Shown: positions 32,737 to 41,902, counted from the stretch's first letter. The stretch is 52,600 nucleotides of DNA from Ilumatobacteraceae bacterium (GCA_025463265.1 JAOBWH010000007.1:1-52600); one strand, 5' to 3'. Notes: a model not told the origin generated them from the sequence alone. Numbers and translations are program-made.

Positions 32737-33939
32737 ATGCACGTCACCGCCACCGCGTCGATCATCCACGCCGACCTGGACTCGTTCTACGCGTCGGTCG
32801 AGCAGCGCGACCACCCGCACCTGCGGGGCCGGCCGGTGGTCGTGGGCGGCGGGGTGGTCCTGGCCGCCAGCTACGAGGCCAAGGCCATGGGCATCTCCAC
32901 CCCCATGGGCGGCCGGGCTGCCCGGAAGCTGTGCCCGGACCTGATCGAGGTGCCGCCGCGCTTCGACGCCTACGTCGAGGCCAGCAGGGCGGTGTTCGAG
33001 ATCTTCAAGGAGACCACCCCGCTCGTGGAGGGCCTGTCCATCGACGAGGCGTTCCTGGACGTGAGCGGCCTGCGGCGGGTCTCGGGCGAGCCCCGCGACA
33101 TCGCCGTCCGGCTCCGCCAGCGGGTGCGCGACGAGGTCGGGCTGGCCATCAGCGTCGGCATCGCCTGCAGCAAGTTCCTGGCCAAGGTCGCGAGCGCCGT
33201 CGGCAAGCCCGACGGCCTGCTCGAGGTGCCGCCGGGGACCGAGCTCGACTTCCTCCACCCGCTGCCGGTGGAGCGCCTGTGGGGGGTGGGCCCGGTCACC
33301 GCCCGCAAGCTCCACGAGCGCGGCATCACCACCGTCGGCCAGGTAGCCGAGCTGCCGGAGCCGTCGCTGGTCGGCATGCTCGGCGCCGGCTCGGGGCGCC
33401 ACCTGTTCGCCCTCGCCCACAACCGCGACCCTCGCCGCGTCGACACCGGCCGGCGGCGCCGCTCCATCGGTTCGCAGCAGGCGCTCGGTCGTGGACCCCG
33501 GTCCACCGAGGACCTCGACGCCGTCCTCATCGGCCTGGTCGACCGGGTGTCGCGCCGGCTGCGCAAGGCGGACCGGGTGGGCCGGACCGTCGTGCTCCGC
33601 CTGCGCTTCGGCGACTTCACCCGCGCCACCCGGTCCCACACGCTCGTCGAGGCCACCGACGAGACGCTCGTCCTCCTCCAAGCCGTCCGTCGGCTCCTTC
33701 GGGCGGAGGTGCCGCGGCTTCGCACCGACGGCGTGACCCTCCTCGGCCTGTCGATCACCAACCTCCAGGACGCCGGCGCGATCCAGCTCTCGCTCCCGTT
33801 CGACGGGAGGGACCGCCGCCAGCTCGACGCCGCCCTCGACCAGGTCCACGCCAGGTTCGGCAAGGCCGCCATCGGCCGCACCACCCTGGTCACGCGCCCG
33901 CTGCGCCCCGAGGCGCCGCGCCTCCCCGGCCACGACTGA
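32737..33939 (+). CDS. dinB: DNA polymerase IV (Y-family translesion polymerase)
   Basis: 400 aa from the ATG at 32737; an alternative ATG at 32728 lies within the LexA box. Y-family signatures: IIHADLDSFYASVEQRD with D13, ASYEAKAMGI, and GLSIDEAFLDVS with the catalytic DE pair; helix-hairpin-helix LWGVGPVTARKLHERGI; and little-finger domain to the C-terminus, where IQLSLPF is a beta-clamp-binding motif. It copies past damaged bases. The LexA box at the start codon shows SOS control. Confidence 0.96.
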   Translation: MHVTATASIIHADLDSFYASVEQRDHPHLRGRPVVVGGGVVLAASYEAKAMGISTPMGGRAARKLCPDLIEVPPRFDAYVEASRAVFEIFKETTPLVEGLSIDEAFLDVSGLRRVSGEPRDIAVRLRQRVRDEVGLAISVGIACSKFLAKVASAVGKPDGLLEVPPGTELDFLHPLPVERLWGVGPVTARKLHERGITTVGQVAELPEPSLVGMLGAGSGRHLFALAHNRDPRRVDTGRRRRSIGSQQALGRGPRSTEDLDAVLIGLVDRVSRRLRKADRVGRTVVLRLRFGDFTRATRSHTLVEATDETLVLLQAVRRLLRAEVPRLRTDGVTLLGLSITNLQDAGAIQLSLPFDGRDRRQLDAALDQVHARFGKAAIGRTTLVTRPLRPEAPRLPGHD

Positions 33940-33987
33940 GTCCGCGGCGGCTTCGCTGTCAGACCCCCTGGGCACGATGTCGGAGTC

Positions 33988-34311
33988 ATGGAAAGCCCGT
34001 CCCTCCAGTTCGCCGCCACCGTCCGCACCCTGGGTGCCGCTGCACGAGAGCGCGGCCTGGTCGTGCCCGGCTTCCGCTCGCCACCCCGCCGTCCCGGGGC
34101 CGAGCGAACCGTCCGGCGCACCGCCGATGGTGCGGCGACCATCGCCGTCGCCGTCCGGGGCCGTCCGTTCCAGGCGGTCGTGGCCGACCTGATCGAGGGG
34201 CTGGTCCTGATCAACGAGCTCGACGGCCTCGCGGCCACCCGCGTCCGCACCGCCCTGTGGGAGGCCGTGGTCGAGGCCCACGCCGAGGCGGCCTGGCGCG
34301 GCGCCGCCTAG
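33988..34311 (+). CDS. small conserved hypothetical protein
   Basis: 107 aa; GGAG lies 3-7 nt before the ATG. The sequence ARERGLVVPGFRSPPRRPG followed by a repeated-strand segment (TIAVAVRGRPFQAVVADLIEG) suggests a compact alpha/beta protein. Coding bias is strong. It follows dinB by 48 bp and precedes the tRNA. No function recognised. Confidence 0.7.
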   Translation: MESPSLQFAATVRTLGAAARERGLVVPGFRSPPRRPGAERTVRRTADGAATIAVAVRGRPFQAVVADLIEGLVLINELDGLAATRVRTALWEAVVEAHAEAAWRGAA

Positions 34312-34328
34312 CGTTCACGCCGGTCCCG

Positions 34329-34414
34329 GCCCGGGTGGCGGAACTGGCAGACGCAGAGGGCTTAAACCCCTCAGGCCCTCCGGGGCCGTGCGGGTTCGAA
34401 CCCCGCCCCGGGCA
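34329..34414 (+). tRNA. tRNA-Leu (anticodon UAA)
   Basis: 86 nt. Acceptor stem GCCCGGG/CCCGGGC with discriminator A at 34414; anticodon stem GAGGG/CCCTC around loop CTTAAAC, giving UAA. The long variable arm (class II) and the T-loop GGTTCGAACCC are present. CCA is not encoded. Confidence 0.95.
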
Positions 34415-34565
34415 CTCCCGAACCCTGCTGCTGGTCTTCGGACCGCGCGGTGAGGACCGCCGCCGCTGCTCGACGCGCGGTTGCGTAAGGGGAGCCGTGG
34501 TCGGGTGTTGAAGAAGGAGCGGCGTCGGCCGGCGCTGTGGTCTTCTTCACCCCGGAGCACGCTCG

Positions 34566-35288
34566 ATGGCCCACGACCGCCCGAGATCACCTGCGGCGAG
34601 ACGCCCGACGAAGAGGCGCCGAGCTGCGTGGATCGGTGTGATCGCAGCGCTGGTTGCATCGGTGGCCGTGGTCATGTTCGGTGCTGATCTGGCACGACCC
34701 GATTGGGCCGATGATGCGATGGTGGTCGACGACGGCGCGAGCAGCGGTCCCGTGCGCCCCGTCGGTTGGCGACCGGTCCTCGCGGCCGAGCTCGTCCGCT
34801 GCGAGGCTCCGGCGGGGCGAGACGACGTCCGCGCCCATGCGTCGGACAGGGCCCTCCACGAGCGCCTCCGGCTCAGCGACCTGGTCGGGGCCTGCGAGGT
34901 GGCGACCTCCTCGCCCGACCGCACCGACCTCGACCGGTCGTGGACCGTCTGCCGGACCGCTGGGACGGAGGCGCACGCTCTCGTGGCGCCGACCGTGATC
35001 CTCGGTGCTTCCAGGTGCGCAGCGAGCGCGCGCCGCCCGTTCAGCCTGAGCGACCTGTCGAGGTTGAACGAGGCACGAGCGTTCGAGACCGCGCTCCTCT
35101 CGATCCGTCAGGCCTGCCCGAGCCGTCGCGACGCCTTGGGATGGGCGACGGCTCAGCTCGAGCGCACCGGCGTGGGTCTCGAGATCATCGATGCCGGTGT
35201 CGTGGGCCGTCCGCACGGCGCCTGCTTCGGGATCACCGTCGACTGGGGCTCCGGCACCGCCACCGTCGAGGCGAAGCCGGCCCGCTGA
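34566..35288 (+). CDS. hypothetical single-pass membrane protein
   Basis: 240 aa. A basic N-terminus (RRPTKRRRAAW) precedes one TM helix (about residues 21-40), then a roughly 190-residue extracytoplasmic domain with six cysteines (for example LVRCEAPAG, GACEVAT, WTVCRTAG), so disulfides are likely. No family is recognised. Base composition is slightly lower in GC3 than in neighbours. The ATG at 34566 has no strong ribosome site. Confidence 0.55.
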   Translation: MAHDRPRSPAARRPTKRRRAAWIGVIAALVASVAVVMFGADLARPDWADDAMVVDDGASSGPVRPVGWRPVLAAELVRCEAPAGRDDVRAHASDRALHERLRLSDLVGACEVATSSPDRTDLDRSWTVCRTAGTEAHALVAPTVILGASRCAASARRPFSLSDLSRLNEARAFETALLSIRQACPSRRDALGWATAQLERTGVGLEIIDAGVVGRPHGACFGITVDWGSGTATVEAKPAR

Positions 35289-35331
35289 CCCCCCACCGGG
35301 ATCTGGGGGCGAACCCCCGGGCCGCCAGCCG

Positions 35332-35595
35332 ATGTCCTGGGCGAGCTGCGCAGCGGTGTGGTGGGCCAGGCGGCTGGACCGTTCGGGGATCGGCCTGGTC
35401 GTGGTGATCGCCGGCTGGCTGGTGAGCTTCGCGGCGGCCTTCGTGCTGATCGACTCGTTCCCGAGCGGCGACCGCCCTTTGGTGTTCGGGTCGATGTGGG
35501 CGTTCGGCGGCATGGTGGTGACGCCGGCGGTGGCTGCGCTCGCCGCCACCGGGGGCTCGAGGCGCTCCACGAAGCATTCCGCCGCCAAGGCCTAG
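35332..35595 (+). CDS. small two-TM membrane protein, hypothetical
   Basis: 87 aa from the ATG at 35332. Two hydrophobic stretches, GIGLVVVIAGWLVSFAAAFV and VFGSMWAFGGMVVTPAVAAL, are joined by a short DSFPSGDRP loop. The frame is open upstream but loses membrane character and coding bias there. It lies 43 bp after the previous gene. Function unknown. Confidence 0.5.
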   Translation: MSWASCAAVWWARRLDRSGIGLVVVIAGWLVSFAAAFVLIDSFPSGDRPLVFGSMWAFGGMVVTPAVAALAATGGSRRSTKHSAAKA

Positions 35596-35629
35596 GAGAT
35601 CTGCCTGTTTCGACCGGCGGGCGCTGCCG

Positions 35630-36532
35630 TCAGGGTCGTGAGCCCAGTTCCGCTCGGACCGACTCGATGACGTCGGTGAAGCGGCGGACCTGGTCCGGGT
35701 CGCTGCTGCCGGGCACCAGCACGACCTCGTCGCCGCCCTCGGCCGCCACGCCGAGGAGGAAGGTGCGGACGGCATCGGGTGTCGAAAGGGGCATGCGTTC
35801 GGCCAGCCAGGCGGCGACGCCCGTCCCGAACACGTCGAGGTAGCGGCGGGCGAAGGCCGCGAGCGCGTCCTCGGCGCCGGGCCCGAGCACGGCGAACGAC
35901 CCGGTGACGCGCCGAGGTGGGGTGGTCCGGCCGGCGTCGGCCCAGGCCTGCTCGGCCAGCCGGAACGTGGCGCCGGCCTCGGCGGGGTCGGCCGCCAGGG
36001 TGAAGCCGGTCAGCCCGTCGGCCCAGCGAGCGGCTCGGGCGAGCGACCGGGGGCCGGTGCCGCTGCACAGCACCGGCGGTCCGCCGGCCTGGACGGGGGC
36101 GGGCCCGACGGTGGCCCCTTCCACGACCTCGCCGCCGGTCCAGAGCCGCCGCAGCTCCGCCACCGCATCGTCGAGGCGGCCGAACCGGCCGGCGAAGGGC
36201 GAACCGAGCGCGTCGTAGTCCTGCTCCCGCCCACCCACCCCGACGGCGACGTCGAGCCGGCCGCCCGAGAGCACGTCGACCGAGGCCAGCTCCTTCGCCA
36301 GCATCGCCGGGGCGTGCCACGGCGCCACGACCACGTTGAAGCCGATGCGCACGCGGTCGGTCAGGGCTGCGGCTGCGGTGCAGAGGGTGAAGCCGTCGAG
36401 GTTGTCGAAGGCGATGCGCTCGCCCGCCGAGATCGACGAGAACGGTCCGTCGTCGACCGCTCGGCACCAGGCCCGCACCCGGTCGCGGTCGAGGTCGGGG
36501 GTCATCTGCGGGAAGGCGAGGCCGACGTCCAT
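35630..36532 (-). CDS. LLM class oxidoreductase (probably F420-dependent)
   Basis: 300 aa from the ATG at 36532. Luciferase-like TIM-barrel: MDVGLAFPQMTP at the N-terminus, TDRVRIGFNVVVAPWHAPAMLAKEL in parts, SGGRLDVAVGVGGREQDY, and LCSGTGPRSLARAARWADG. In actinobacteria such enzymes mostly use the deazaflavin F420; substrate unknown. It diverges from the gene at 36588 across 55 bp. Confidence 0.88.
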   Translation of the reverse strand: MDVGLAFPQMTPDLDRDRVRAWCRAVDDGPFSSISAGERIAFDNLDGFTLCTAAAALTDRVRIGFNVVVAPWHAPAMLAKELASVDVLSGGRLDVAVGVGGREQDYDALGSPFAGRFGRLDDAVAELRRLWTGGEVVEGATVGPAPVQAGGPPVLCSGTGPRSLARAARWADGLTGFTLAADPAEAGATFRLAEQAWADAGRTTPPRRVTGSFAVLGPGAEDALAAFARRYLDVFGTGVAAWLAERMPLSTPDAVRTFLLGVAAEGGDEVVLVPGSSDPDQVRRFTDVIESVRAELGSRP

Positions 36533-36587
36533 CGCCTGATCATCGCCCACGGGTCCGCCCGGCGCCGACGGCGTACGGTCTGCCGCC

Positions 36588-37349
36588 ATGGCCCGTCGTC
36601 ACCTGTACCTGCACGAGACCATCGACATCGTCGGGCAGGGCCAGTACGACTACATGGCCCACTCCCTCAAGGAGCCCACGAACGTGATGCCCGACATGCT
36701 CACGCTGCAGGGCACCTTCTTCGTGTGCGCGATGGGCGGCGGCCGCTGGCCCCAGGTCGTGAACATCTGGGACGTGGGTGCGGCGGGCTGGGAGGGGTGG
36801 GCGGCCAACGTCGACCGCCTCAACCTGAAGCGCCGCAACGCCTTCTACGGCGACTGGTGGGACGAGGCGTCGACGTGGCGCACCGGCGGCTTCGACCGGC
36901 TCTGCGGGGGTGTGCCCGGCAGCCCGACCACGACCGAGATCGCCGAGCGGGGGGTGAAGGGGTCGCTGTTCGTGCACCAGCTCCTCCAGGTGCGCCCGGG
37001 CTCGGGCCTCGACTACCTGGGTGCGGTGGTCGATGAGCAGGTGCCGCTGTGGCGCGAGCACGGCCACGAGGTCACCGGCGCGTACGAGGTGCTCGGCAAC
37101 CAGCACGAGGTCGTGGTGGTGTGGGCGACGTCCATCGCCGCCCAGACCGAGCTCCGCGCCGCCCGCGACGCGGCCCGCGGTTTGAGCGACGAGGTGCCCG
37201 GTGATGCCCGGCTGGTGACGTGGGAGCAGACGGCGGCCAACTTCGTCACCGGCGGCGACACCCACCTGATGACCCCGCAGCCCGGCACGGTGTACGGCCC
37301 CGACAGCTGGGACGAGGCCAGCCTCGACGATTGGCTGCCCACCGCCTGA
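36588..37349 (+). CDS. conserved hypothetical protein, possible NIPSNAP-like alpha/beta barrel
   Basis: 253 aa. The N-terminus LYLHETIDIVGQGQYDYM and the later LFVHQLLQVRPGSGLDYL look like two related ferredoxin-like units, as in NIPSNAP or dimeric alpha-beta barrel proteins. Rich in Trp (VVNIWDVGAAGWEGW, YGDWWDEAS). No catalytic motif is recognised. TACGGT (36574-36579) ends 8 nt before the ATG. Assignment tentative. Confidence 0.7.
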   Translation: MARRHLYLHETIDIVGQGQYDYMAHSLKEPTNVMPDMLTLQGTFFVCAMGGGRWPQVVNIWDVGAAGWEGWAANVDRLNLKRRNAFYGDWWDEASTWRTGGFDRLCGGVPGSPTTTEIAERGVKGSLFVHQLLQVRPGSGLDYLGAVVDEQVPLWREHGHEVTGAYEVLGNQHEVVVVWATSIAAQTELRAARDAARGLSDEVPGDARLVTWEQTAANFVTGGDTHLMTPQPGTVYGPDSWDEASLDDWLPTA

Positions 37350-37458
37350 CGCAGCCCACGGCGTTCATGATCGCGGCCGCCCGGCCGACTTGAATGGAGA
37401 AACGTCCGCACACCGGCCCCGCGGGGAACCGGAACGGGACACCGGGGGAGACCGCACG

Positions 37459-39051
37459 ATGCAACGAGGGATGACATGCCGGGCTCGCCGGTCCGCGGGC
37501 GCGGCCAGGGTGGCCGTGACGGCTGCGCTGACCGTGATGGCCGTGGGCGTGGTCGTGGCGGCGCCACGAGCGGCGTCGGCCGCCGAGGCTGCCGGGCGGG
37601 CCGGAGGGGCGGCCTCCGTCGATGCGCCCGCGCCCGACGGCGAGGTCAACTGCGTAGGCGACGGCGCCGCCGGCAAACGGGTGCAGCTCGTCTACGCCCG
37701 GCGTCGGGCCGCCACGGACCGCTACGCCGCCACGGCCGTGAAGATGCGCTCCTGGGCCCCGGCCGTCGACCAGATCTTCCAGCAGTCGGCGGCGAAGACC
37801 GGCGGGGACCGCCAGGTGCGCTGGGCGGCCACCTCGGCGTGCACGCCGACCGTGCTCGACATCGTGGTCGGCAACGACGTGACCACGTTCGCCCAGCTGC
37901 TCACGGCGCTCAAGGGCCAGAACCTGACCGCCAAGGACCGGAAGTACCTGGTGGCTTGGGACGACGCCGACACCGTCGACTCGTTCTGCGGTCTGGGACA
38001 GGTGATGCCCGACGACAAGGCCGGTCCCACCAACAACAACGAGACCCAGCCGCTCGGGGGGATGATCGCTGCCGTCGAACCGGCCTGCTGGACCGGTCCG
38101 CTGGCCGCACACGAGCTCATCCACACCCTCGGAGCCGTCCAGACCAGTGCGCCGCACGCCACTGCGTTCGGCCACTGCACCGACGGCAGCGACCTCCTCT
38201 GCTACGCCGACGGGTCCGGCGAGGTGATCACCAAGGTGTGCCCCACCTCGCAGGCGACGCTGTTCGACTGCAACAACGACGACTACTACGCCGCCACCCC
38301 GGTGGCCGGCAGCTACCTGGCCACGCACTGGAACACGGCGACCAGCGGCTGGCTCGACCCGCACCCGCCGCCGGCGCCGAGGTACGCGCCCTTCGCCTCG
38401 TGGGCCGCGCTGGTGGAGCGCCAGCACCGCGACGTCCTGGGCCGACCGCCGACCACGGCCGAGTCGTCGAGCTGGGTCACCAAGCTGGAGGCCGGTACCG
38501 CCACGCGCGCCCAGCTGGTGGACTCGCTGCGACGGAGCCCCGAGAACACGTCCAGCGTGGACCCGACGGCTCGGCTCTACCGGGCGTTCCTGGGCCGGGC
38601 ACCCGACGCCGGCGGCCTGGAGTTCTGGATCGGGCGGCGCCGAGCCGGCACCTGGACCCTCACCCGCATGGCCGACTCGTTCGCCTCGTCGAGCGAGTTC
38701 CAGCGCAAGTACGGCACGTTGACGAACCGTCAGTTCGTGACCCGGATCTACACCGACGTCCTGGGCCGCACCGCCGACCCGAAGGGCGTCGACTACTGGA
38801 CCGGCAAGCTGGACCGGGGGGAACGGAGCCGGGGCGGGGTCATGGTCGGGTTCTCCGAGTCCAGTGAGTACCTGCGCAAGCAGGCCCAGAACACCGATGT
38901 GTCGGTGGCCTACATCTTCCTGCTCGACCGGGTGCCGACCGCCGCCGAGACCAAGGCCTGGGTCGACCGGCAGCTCGCCGGGACGGCCCACACGACCCTG
39001 ATCGAAGAGCTCCTGGCGTCGCGCGAGTACGCCGTCCGCCTCACGAAGTAG
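37459..39051 (+). CDS. secreted HELIH-type metalloprotease with C-terminal DUF4214 repeats
   Basis: 530 aa from the ATG at 37459. Twin-Arg-free Sec signal (basic start, hydrophobic about residues 16-35, then ASAAEA). The catalytic part has AAHELIHTLGAVQTSAPHAT with H218, E219 and H222, followed by GHCTDGSDLLCY, a pattern seen in actinobacterial zinc proteases; cysteines suggest disulfides. From about residue 310 to the end are DUF4214-like units: HRDVLGRPPTTAESSSWV, YRAFLGRAPDAGGLEFW, YTDVLGRTADPKGVDYWTGK and FLLDRVPTAAETKAWVDR. No anchor is seen. Related by its tail to the genes at 16640, 18762 and 49491. Confidence 0.83.
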   Translation: MQRGMTCRARRSAGAARVAVTAALTVMAVGVVVAAPRAASAAEAAGRAGGAASVDAPAPDGEVNCVGDGAAGKRVQLVYARRRAATDRYAATAVKMRSWAPAVDQIFQQSAAKTGGDRQVRWAATSACTPTVLDIVVGNDVTTFAQLLTALKGQNLTAKDRKYLVAWDDADTVDSFCGLGQVMPDDKAGPTNNNETQPLGGMIAAVEPACWTGPLAAHELIHTLGAVQTSAPHATAFGHCTDGSDLLCYADGSGEVITKVCPTSQATLFDCNNDDYYAATPVAGSYLATHWNTATSGWLDPHPPPAPRYAPFASWAALVERQHRDVLGRPPTTAESSSWVTKLEAGTATRAQLVDSLRRSPENTSSVDPTARLYRAFLGRAPDAGGLEFWIGRRRAGTWTLTRMADSFASSSEFQRKYGTLTNRQFVTRIYTDVLGRTADPKGVDYWTGKLDRGERSRGGVMVGFSESSEYLRKQAQNTDVSVAYIFLLDRVPTAAETKAWVDRQLAGTAHTTLIEELLASREYAVRLTK

Positions 39052-39141
39052 GTCGATGGCGCAGGCGGCGGCGGCCACGCCCCGCCTGACCTGCGGGTTG
39101 CTGCCTGTTCCGGGGGGTGCCGGTTCTGCCAGACTGGTCCG

Positions 39142-40008
39142 ATGCCTTCCCTGCCCCCGGTGCGCCGGTCCCTCGTTGCCGGTGCGCTGCTGGTGGCGCT
39201 CGTGGCCAGCGGCTGCTCGGGTTCCAAGGGCGGCAGCGTGAGCTCGGGCGGTTCGTCCACGGTCCCGCCCACCGAGGCGGCCACCACGGTCGAGGCGACG
39301 ACCACGACCACGGCCGCCCCGACCACCACCACCGAGGCGCCCACCACGACCACCACGACGCCCATCGACCCCACCACGGTGGCCGAGCCGGCGGGCGAGC
39401 TGCTCCGGTCGGGTTCGGTGGGAACGCGCTCCAAGGCCGTCCAGCAGGCGCTGAAGGACCAGCACTACGACCCGGGCGAGCCCGACGGGAAGTTCGGACT
39501 CAAGACCACGATGGCGGTCTGGGCGTTCCAGCAGCTCCACGGCCTGTCGCCCGACGGCGTGGTCGGGCCGCAGACCGAGGCGCTCATCCTCGCCAAGCCG
39601 GCCCAGGGGATGCTCCGAGCCAACCTCGGCCCCACCCACACCGAGGTCGACCTCACCCGTCAGGTGATGATCGTCTGGCGCGACGGCCAGCCCACCCTCA
39701 TCACCCACGTCTCCACCGGCAGCGGCGTCGCCTACTGCGAGGACACGAAGGTGGGGGAGAACTGCGGCGACGCCCTCACCCCCGAAGGCGTCTACTCGTT
39801 CAACCGGCGGGTCGAGGGCTGGCGCGAGGCGCCCCTCGGCAAGCTCTACAACCCGGTGTACTTCAACGGCGGCATCGCCGTGCACGGTGCGGCGTCGGTG
39901 CCGGACCACCCCGCCAGCCACGGCTGCGTGCGCATCCCGATGAGCATCGCCGAGTACTTCCCGTCGCTGGTCAACACCGGCGAGCCCATCGAGGTCTTCC
40001 GCTCCTAG
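39142..40008 (+). CDS. L,D-transpeptidase lipoprotein with peptidoglycan-binding domain
   Basis: 288 aa. Lipobox VASGC (Cys 25), then a Thr-rich linker (about residues 45-80), a PG_binding_1 domain (GTRSKAVQQALKDQHYDPGE, DGVVGPQTEALIL) and a YkuD catalytic domain ending HGAASVPDHPASHGCVRIP with nucleophile Cys 262. It forms 3-3 cross-links in peptidoglycan or attaches proteins to it. CAGACT (39130-39135) ends 6 nt before the ATG, a leaderless signature. It follows a DUF4214 protease gene by 90 bp. Confidence 0.94.
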   Translation: MPSLPPVRRSLVAGALLVALVASGCSGSKGGSVSSGGSSTVPPTEAATTVEATTTTTAAPTTTTEAPTTTTTTPIDPTTVAEPAGELLRSGSVGTRSKAVQQALKDQHYDPGEPDGKFGLKTTMAVWAFQQLHGLSPDGVVGPQTEALILAKPAQGMLRANLGPTHTEVDLTRQVMIVWRDGQPTLITHVSTGSGVAYCEDTKVGENCGDALTPEGVYSFNRRVEGWREAPLGKLYNPVYFNGGIAVHGAASVPDHPASHGCVRIPMSIAEYFPSLVNTGEPIEVFRS

Positions 40009-40036
40009 CGGTCCGCCCCGGCGTCCGGCCTGCCGG

Positions 40037-40912
40037 TCAGGAGGCCGGCGCGATGACGCGCTCGGCGAAGGCGGCGTAGGCGTCGGGTGCGGAGTCGGCG
40101 TCGAAGGCGAGGGGCGGCGTGATGAGGCGGTGGACGCCGAGCGCCGCCATCTCCTCGACGACACCCCGGGGGTCGCCGCCACCGAGGGCGGGCGTCCCGG
40201 CGGTGACCTCGATCGCATCGGGATCGCGCCCGTGCTCCTCGGCGGTCCGGCGCATGAGGGCGATGAGGTGGGCCAGGGTCTCGTTGCTGCCCTTGCCCGG
40301 GAAGAACCCGTCGCCGAGGCGGCCAGCGCGCCGGGCAGCGGCCTCGGAGTGGCCTCCGATGACGATGGGGACGGTGCCGTTCGCCGGCGTGGGCAGGCTG
40401 ATGGCGCGCTTCCAGGTCTGGTAGCCGTCGTCGAGGTCGACCTCCTCGCCGGTCCACAGCGCGCGCATGGCGGCGATGGAGGCGTCGGTGCGGGCCCCGC
40501 GGCCGGCGAACGGGACTCCGAGGGCGTCGAACTCCTCCTCGAGCCAGCCCACCCCGACGCCGAGCAGGAGACGGCCGCCGGAGAGCCGGTCGAGCGTGGC
40601 GCACTCCTTGGCGGTGACGGCCGGGTTGCGCTGCGGGAGGATCAAGATGCCCGTGCCGAGCTTGAGGGTCTCGGTGGCGGCGGCGACGTACGCGAGCCAG
40701 ACCAGCGGATCGGGGATGGCCCACGTCTCGCCGCCGGGCATCTTCCCGCTCCGGGCGTAGGGATAGGTGGACTCGTACCCGGCGGGCACCAGCACGTGCT
40801 CCACGGTCCATACCGATTCGAAGCCGGCGGCCTCGATGGCGCGGGCGCAGGCGGCGGCGGTGGGCCCCTCGGCGAGCGGACCGGTGTTGGCGAAGGCGAC
40901 CCCGAAGTGCAT
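40037..40912 (-). CDS. LLM class F420-dependent oxidoreductase
   Basis: 291 aa. Start ATG at 40912 with TACCGT ending 7 nt upstream (minus strand 40925-40920), a leaderless signature. LLM motifs: HFGVAFANTGPLAEG, ESVWTVEHVLVPAGYES, LGTGILILPQRNPAVTAKE, SGGRLLLGVGVGWLEEEFDALGV in parts, and PIVIGGHSEAAARRAGRLGDG. Typical of the TIGR03619-like F420 subgroup. Substrate unknown. Confidence 0.92.
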   Translation of the reverse strand: MHFGVAFANTGPLAEGPTAAACARAIEAAGFESVWTVEHVLVPAGYESTYPYARSGKMPGGETWAIPDPLVWLAYVAAATETLKLGTGILILPQRNPAVTAKECATLDRLSGGRLLLGVGVGWLEEEFDALGVPFAGRGARTDASIAAMRALWTGEEVDLDDGYQTWKRAISLPTPANGTVPIVIGGHSEAAARRAGRLGDGFFPGKGSNETLAHLIALMRRTAEEHGRDPDAIEVTAGTPALGGGDPRGVVEEMAALGVHRLITPPLAFDADSAPDAYAAFAERVIAPAS

Positions 40913-40988
40913 CGCGCCGACGGTACCCGCCGCAGGTCTGGGGCGTTCGTGGCGCGCCGACTGGTGGCGCACCGGGCACCGGGTCTAA

Positions 40989-41004
40989 CGTGACCCCCGT
41001 CACG
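40989..41004. promoter_or_regulatory. CRP-like palindrome CGTGA-N6-TCACG
   Basis: CGTGACCCCCGTCACG fits the mycobacterial CRP consensus (C/T)GTGA-N6-TCAC(G/A) exactly. It lies in the 228-bp divergent gap between the LLM enzyme and the septum-formation-like gene. No other feature was seen in that gap. Confidence 0.45.
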
Positions 41005-41140
41005 ACCGGTGCGCTTCTTGATCGCTGGTTGGACGGCTCGGCCCGATCGCAGGCTGCCTCCAAGGGGGAAGGCGCCGCGTCGGGCCGAGCCGCGTCCGGA
41101 CGGTGGTGCGGCGGTCGGAGCCGTGTGAGAAGGTGCGGCC

Positions 41141-41854
41141 GTGAACCCCGACGTTCCTTCCGGCGGCCAGCGACCTGGGTGGGTGCCGCCCCCCGACCCG
41201 TCCGCACCGCAAGCGGGCGGGTGGCCGATGCCCGGCGCCTGGCCGCAGCCCCAGGGCACCGCGCCACCGGTCCACCCGCCGGCGTACCCGCCGCCGGGCG
41301 CCTGGACCCCGCCGCCCCAGAACTGGGCGCCGCAGGGCAAGCGCAAGCGCTTCGGCTGGGGCGCCGTCATCGTGGCGTTCCTCATCGGTGGGTTCATCAG
41401 CTTCGCCATCACCCTCGGCGGCCTGATCATCATCGGCCTGGCCCTGGGCACGCCCGACGCCATCGCCGGCACCCACTCCGCCGCTGCGGAGGGCGCCGAC
41501 CCGGTGGCGGTCGGCGACTGCCTGTCCGAGGAGCCCAGCTTCGCTGCCGTCGTCGACCAGAGCGATGTCGTCGCCTGCGATGAGGCCCACGATGCCGAGG
41601 TGGCGGCGGTGATCGAGGTCCCCGGCGGCCGGACGATCCCCGGCGAGGACGACCTGCAGACCTTCGTCGACGACGCCTGCTCCCTCGCGTTCAAGGGCTA
41701 TGTGGGCTCCGACCCCGATGTCTCGCAGTACGGCTACGGCGTCATCGTGCCCAGCGACGATGCCTGGTCGAAGGGCGACAAGACCGCGTTCTGCTTGGTC
41801 GACACGGTCGGCCAGCCCGCGGGTGAGGGCACGGTGCGCGGCTCGGGCGACTGA
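41141..41854 (+). CDS. septum formation family membrane protein (PF13845-like)
   Basis: 237 aa, GTG start. The cytoplasmic N-terminal 65 residues are Pro/Gln/Gly-rich, then one long hydrophobic region (about residues 72-105), then an outer domain with VGDCLSEEPSFAAV, VVACDEAHDAEVAAVIEV and DDACSLAFKGYVG, the Cys/His pattern of the septum-formation family. Function of the family is poorly defined. An FMN-binding protein gene follows 48 bp downstream. Confidence 0.8.
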   Translation: MNPDVPSGGQRPGWVPPPDPSAPQAGGWPMPGAWPQPQGTAPPVHPPAYPPPGAWTPPPQNWAPQGKRKRFGWGAVIVAFLIGGFISFAITLGGLIIIGLALGTPDAIAGTHSAAAEGADPVAVGDCLSEEPSFAAVVDQSDVVACDEAHDAEVAAVIEVPGGRTIPGEDDLQTFVDDACSLAFKGYVGSDPDVSQYGYGVIVPSDDAWSKGDKTAFCLVDTVGQPAGEGTVRGSGD

Positions 41855-41902
41855 GGAAAATCGCCCGCTCCGGCCGGGCGCGGACTGGCAGCATCGTCCG
41901 CC

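Noticed and set aside
35305-35318. GGGGG-CGAA-CCCCC hairpin
   Set aside because: Only a 5-bp stem, no U-tract and placed within a closely spaced gene pair; insufficient for a terminator call.
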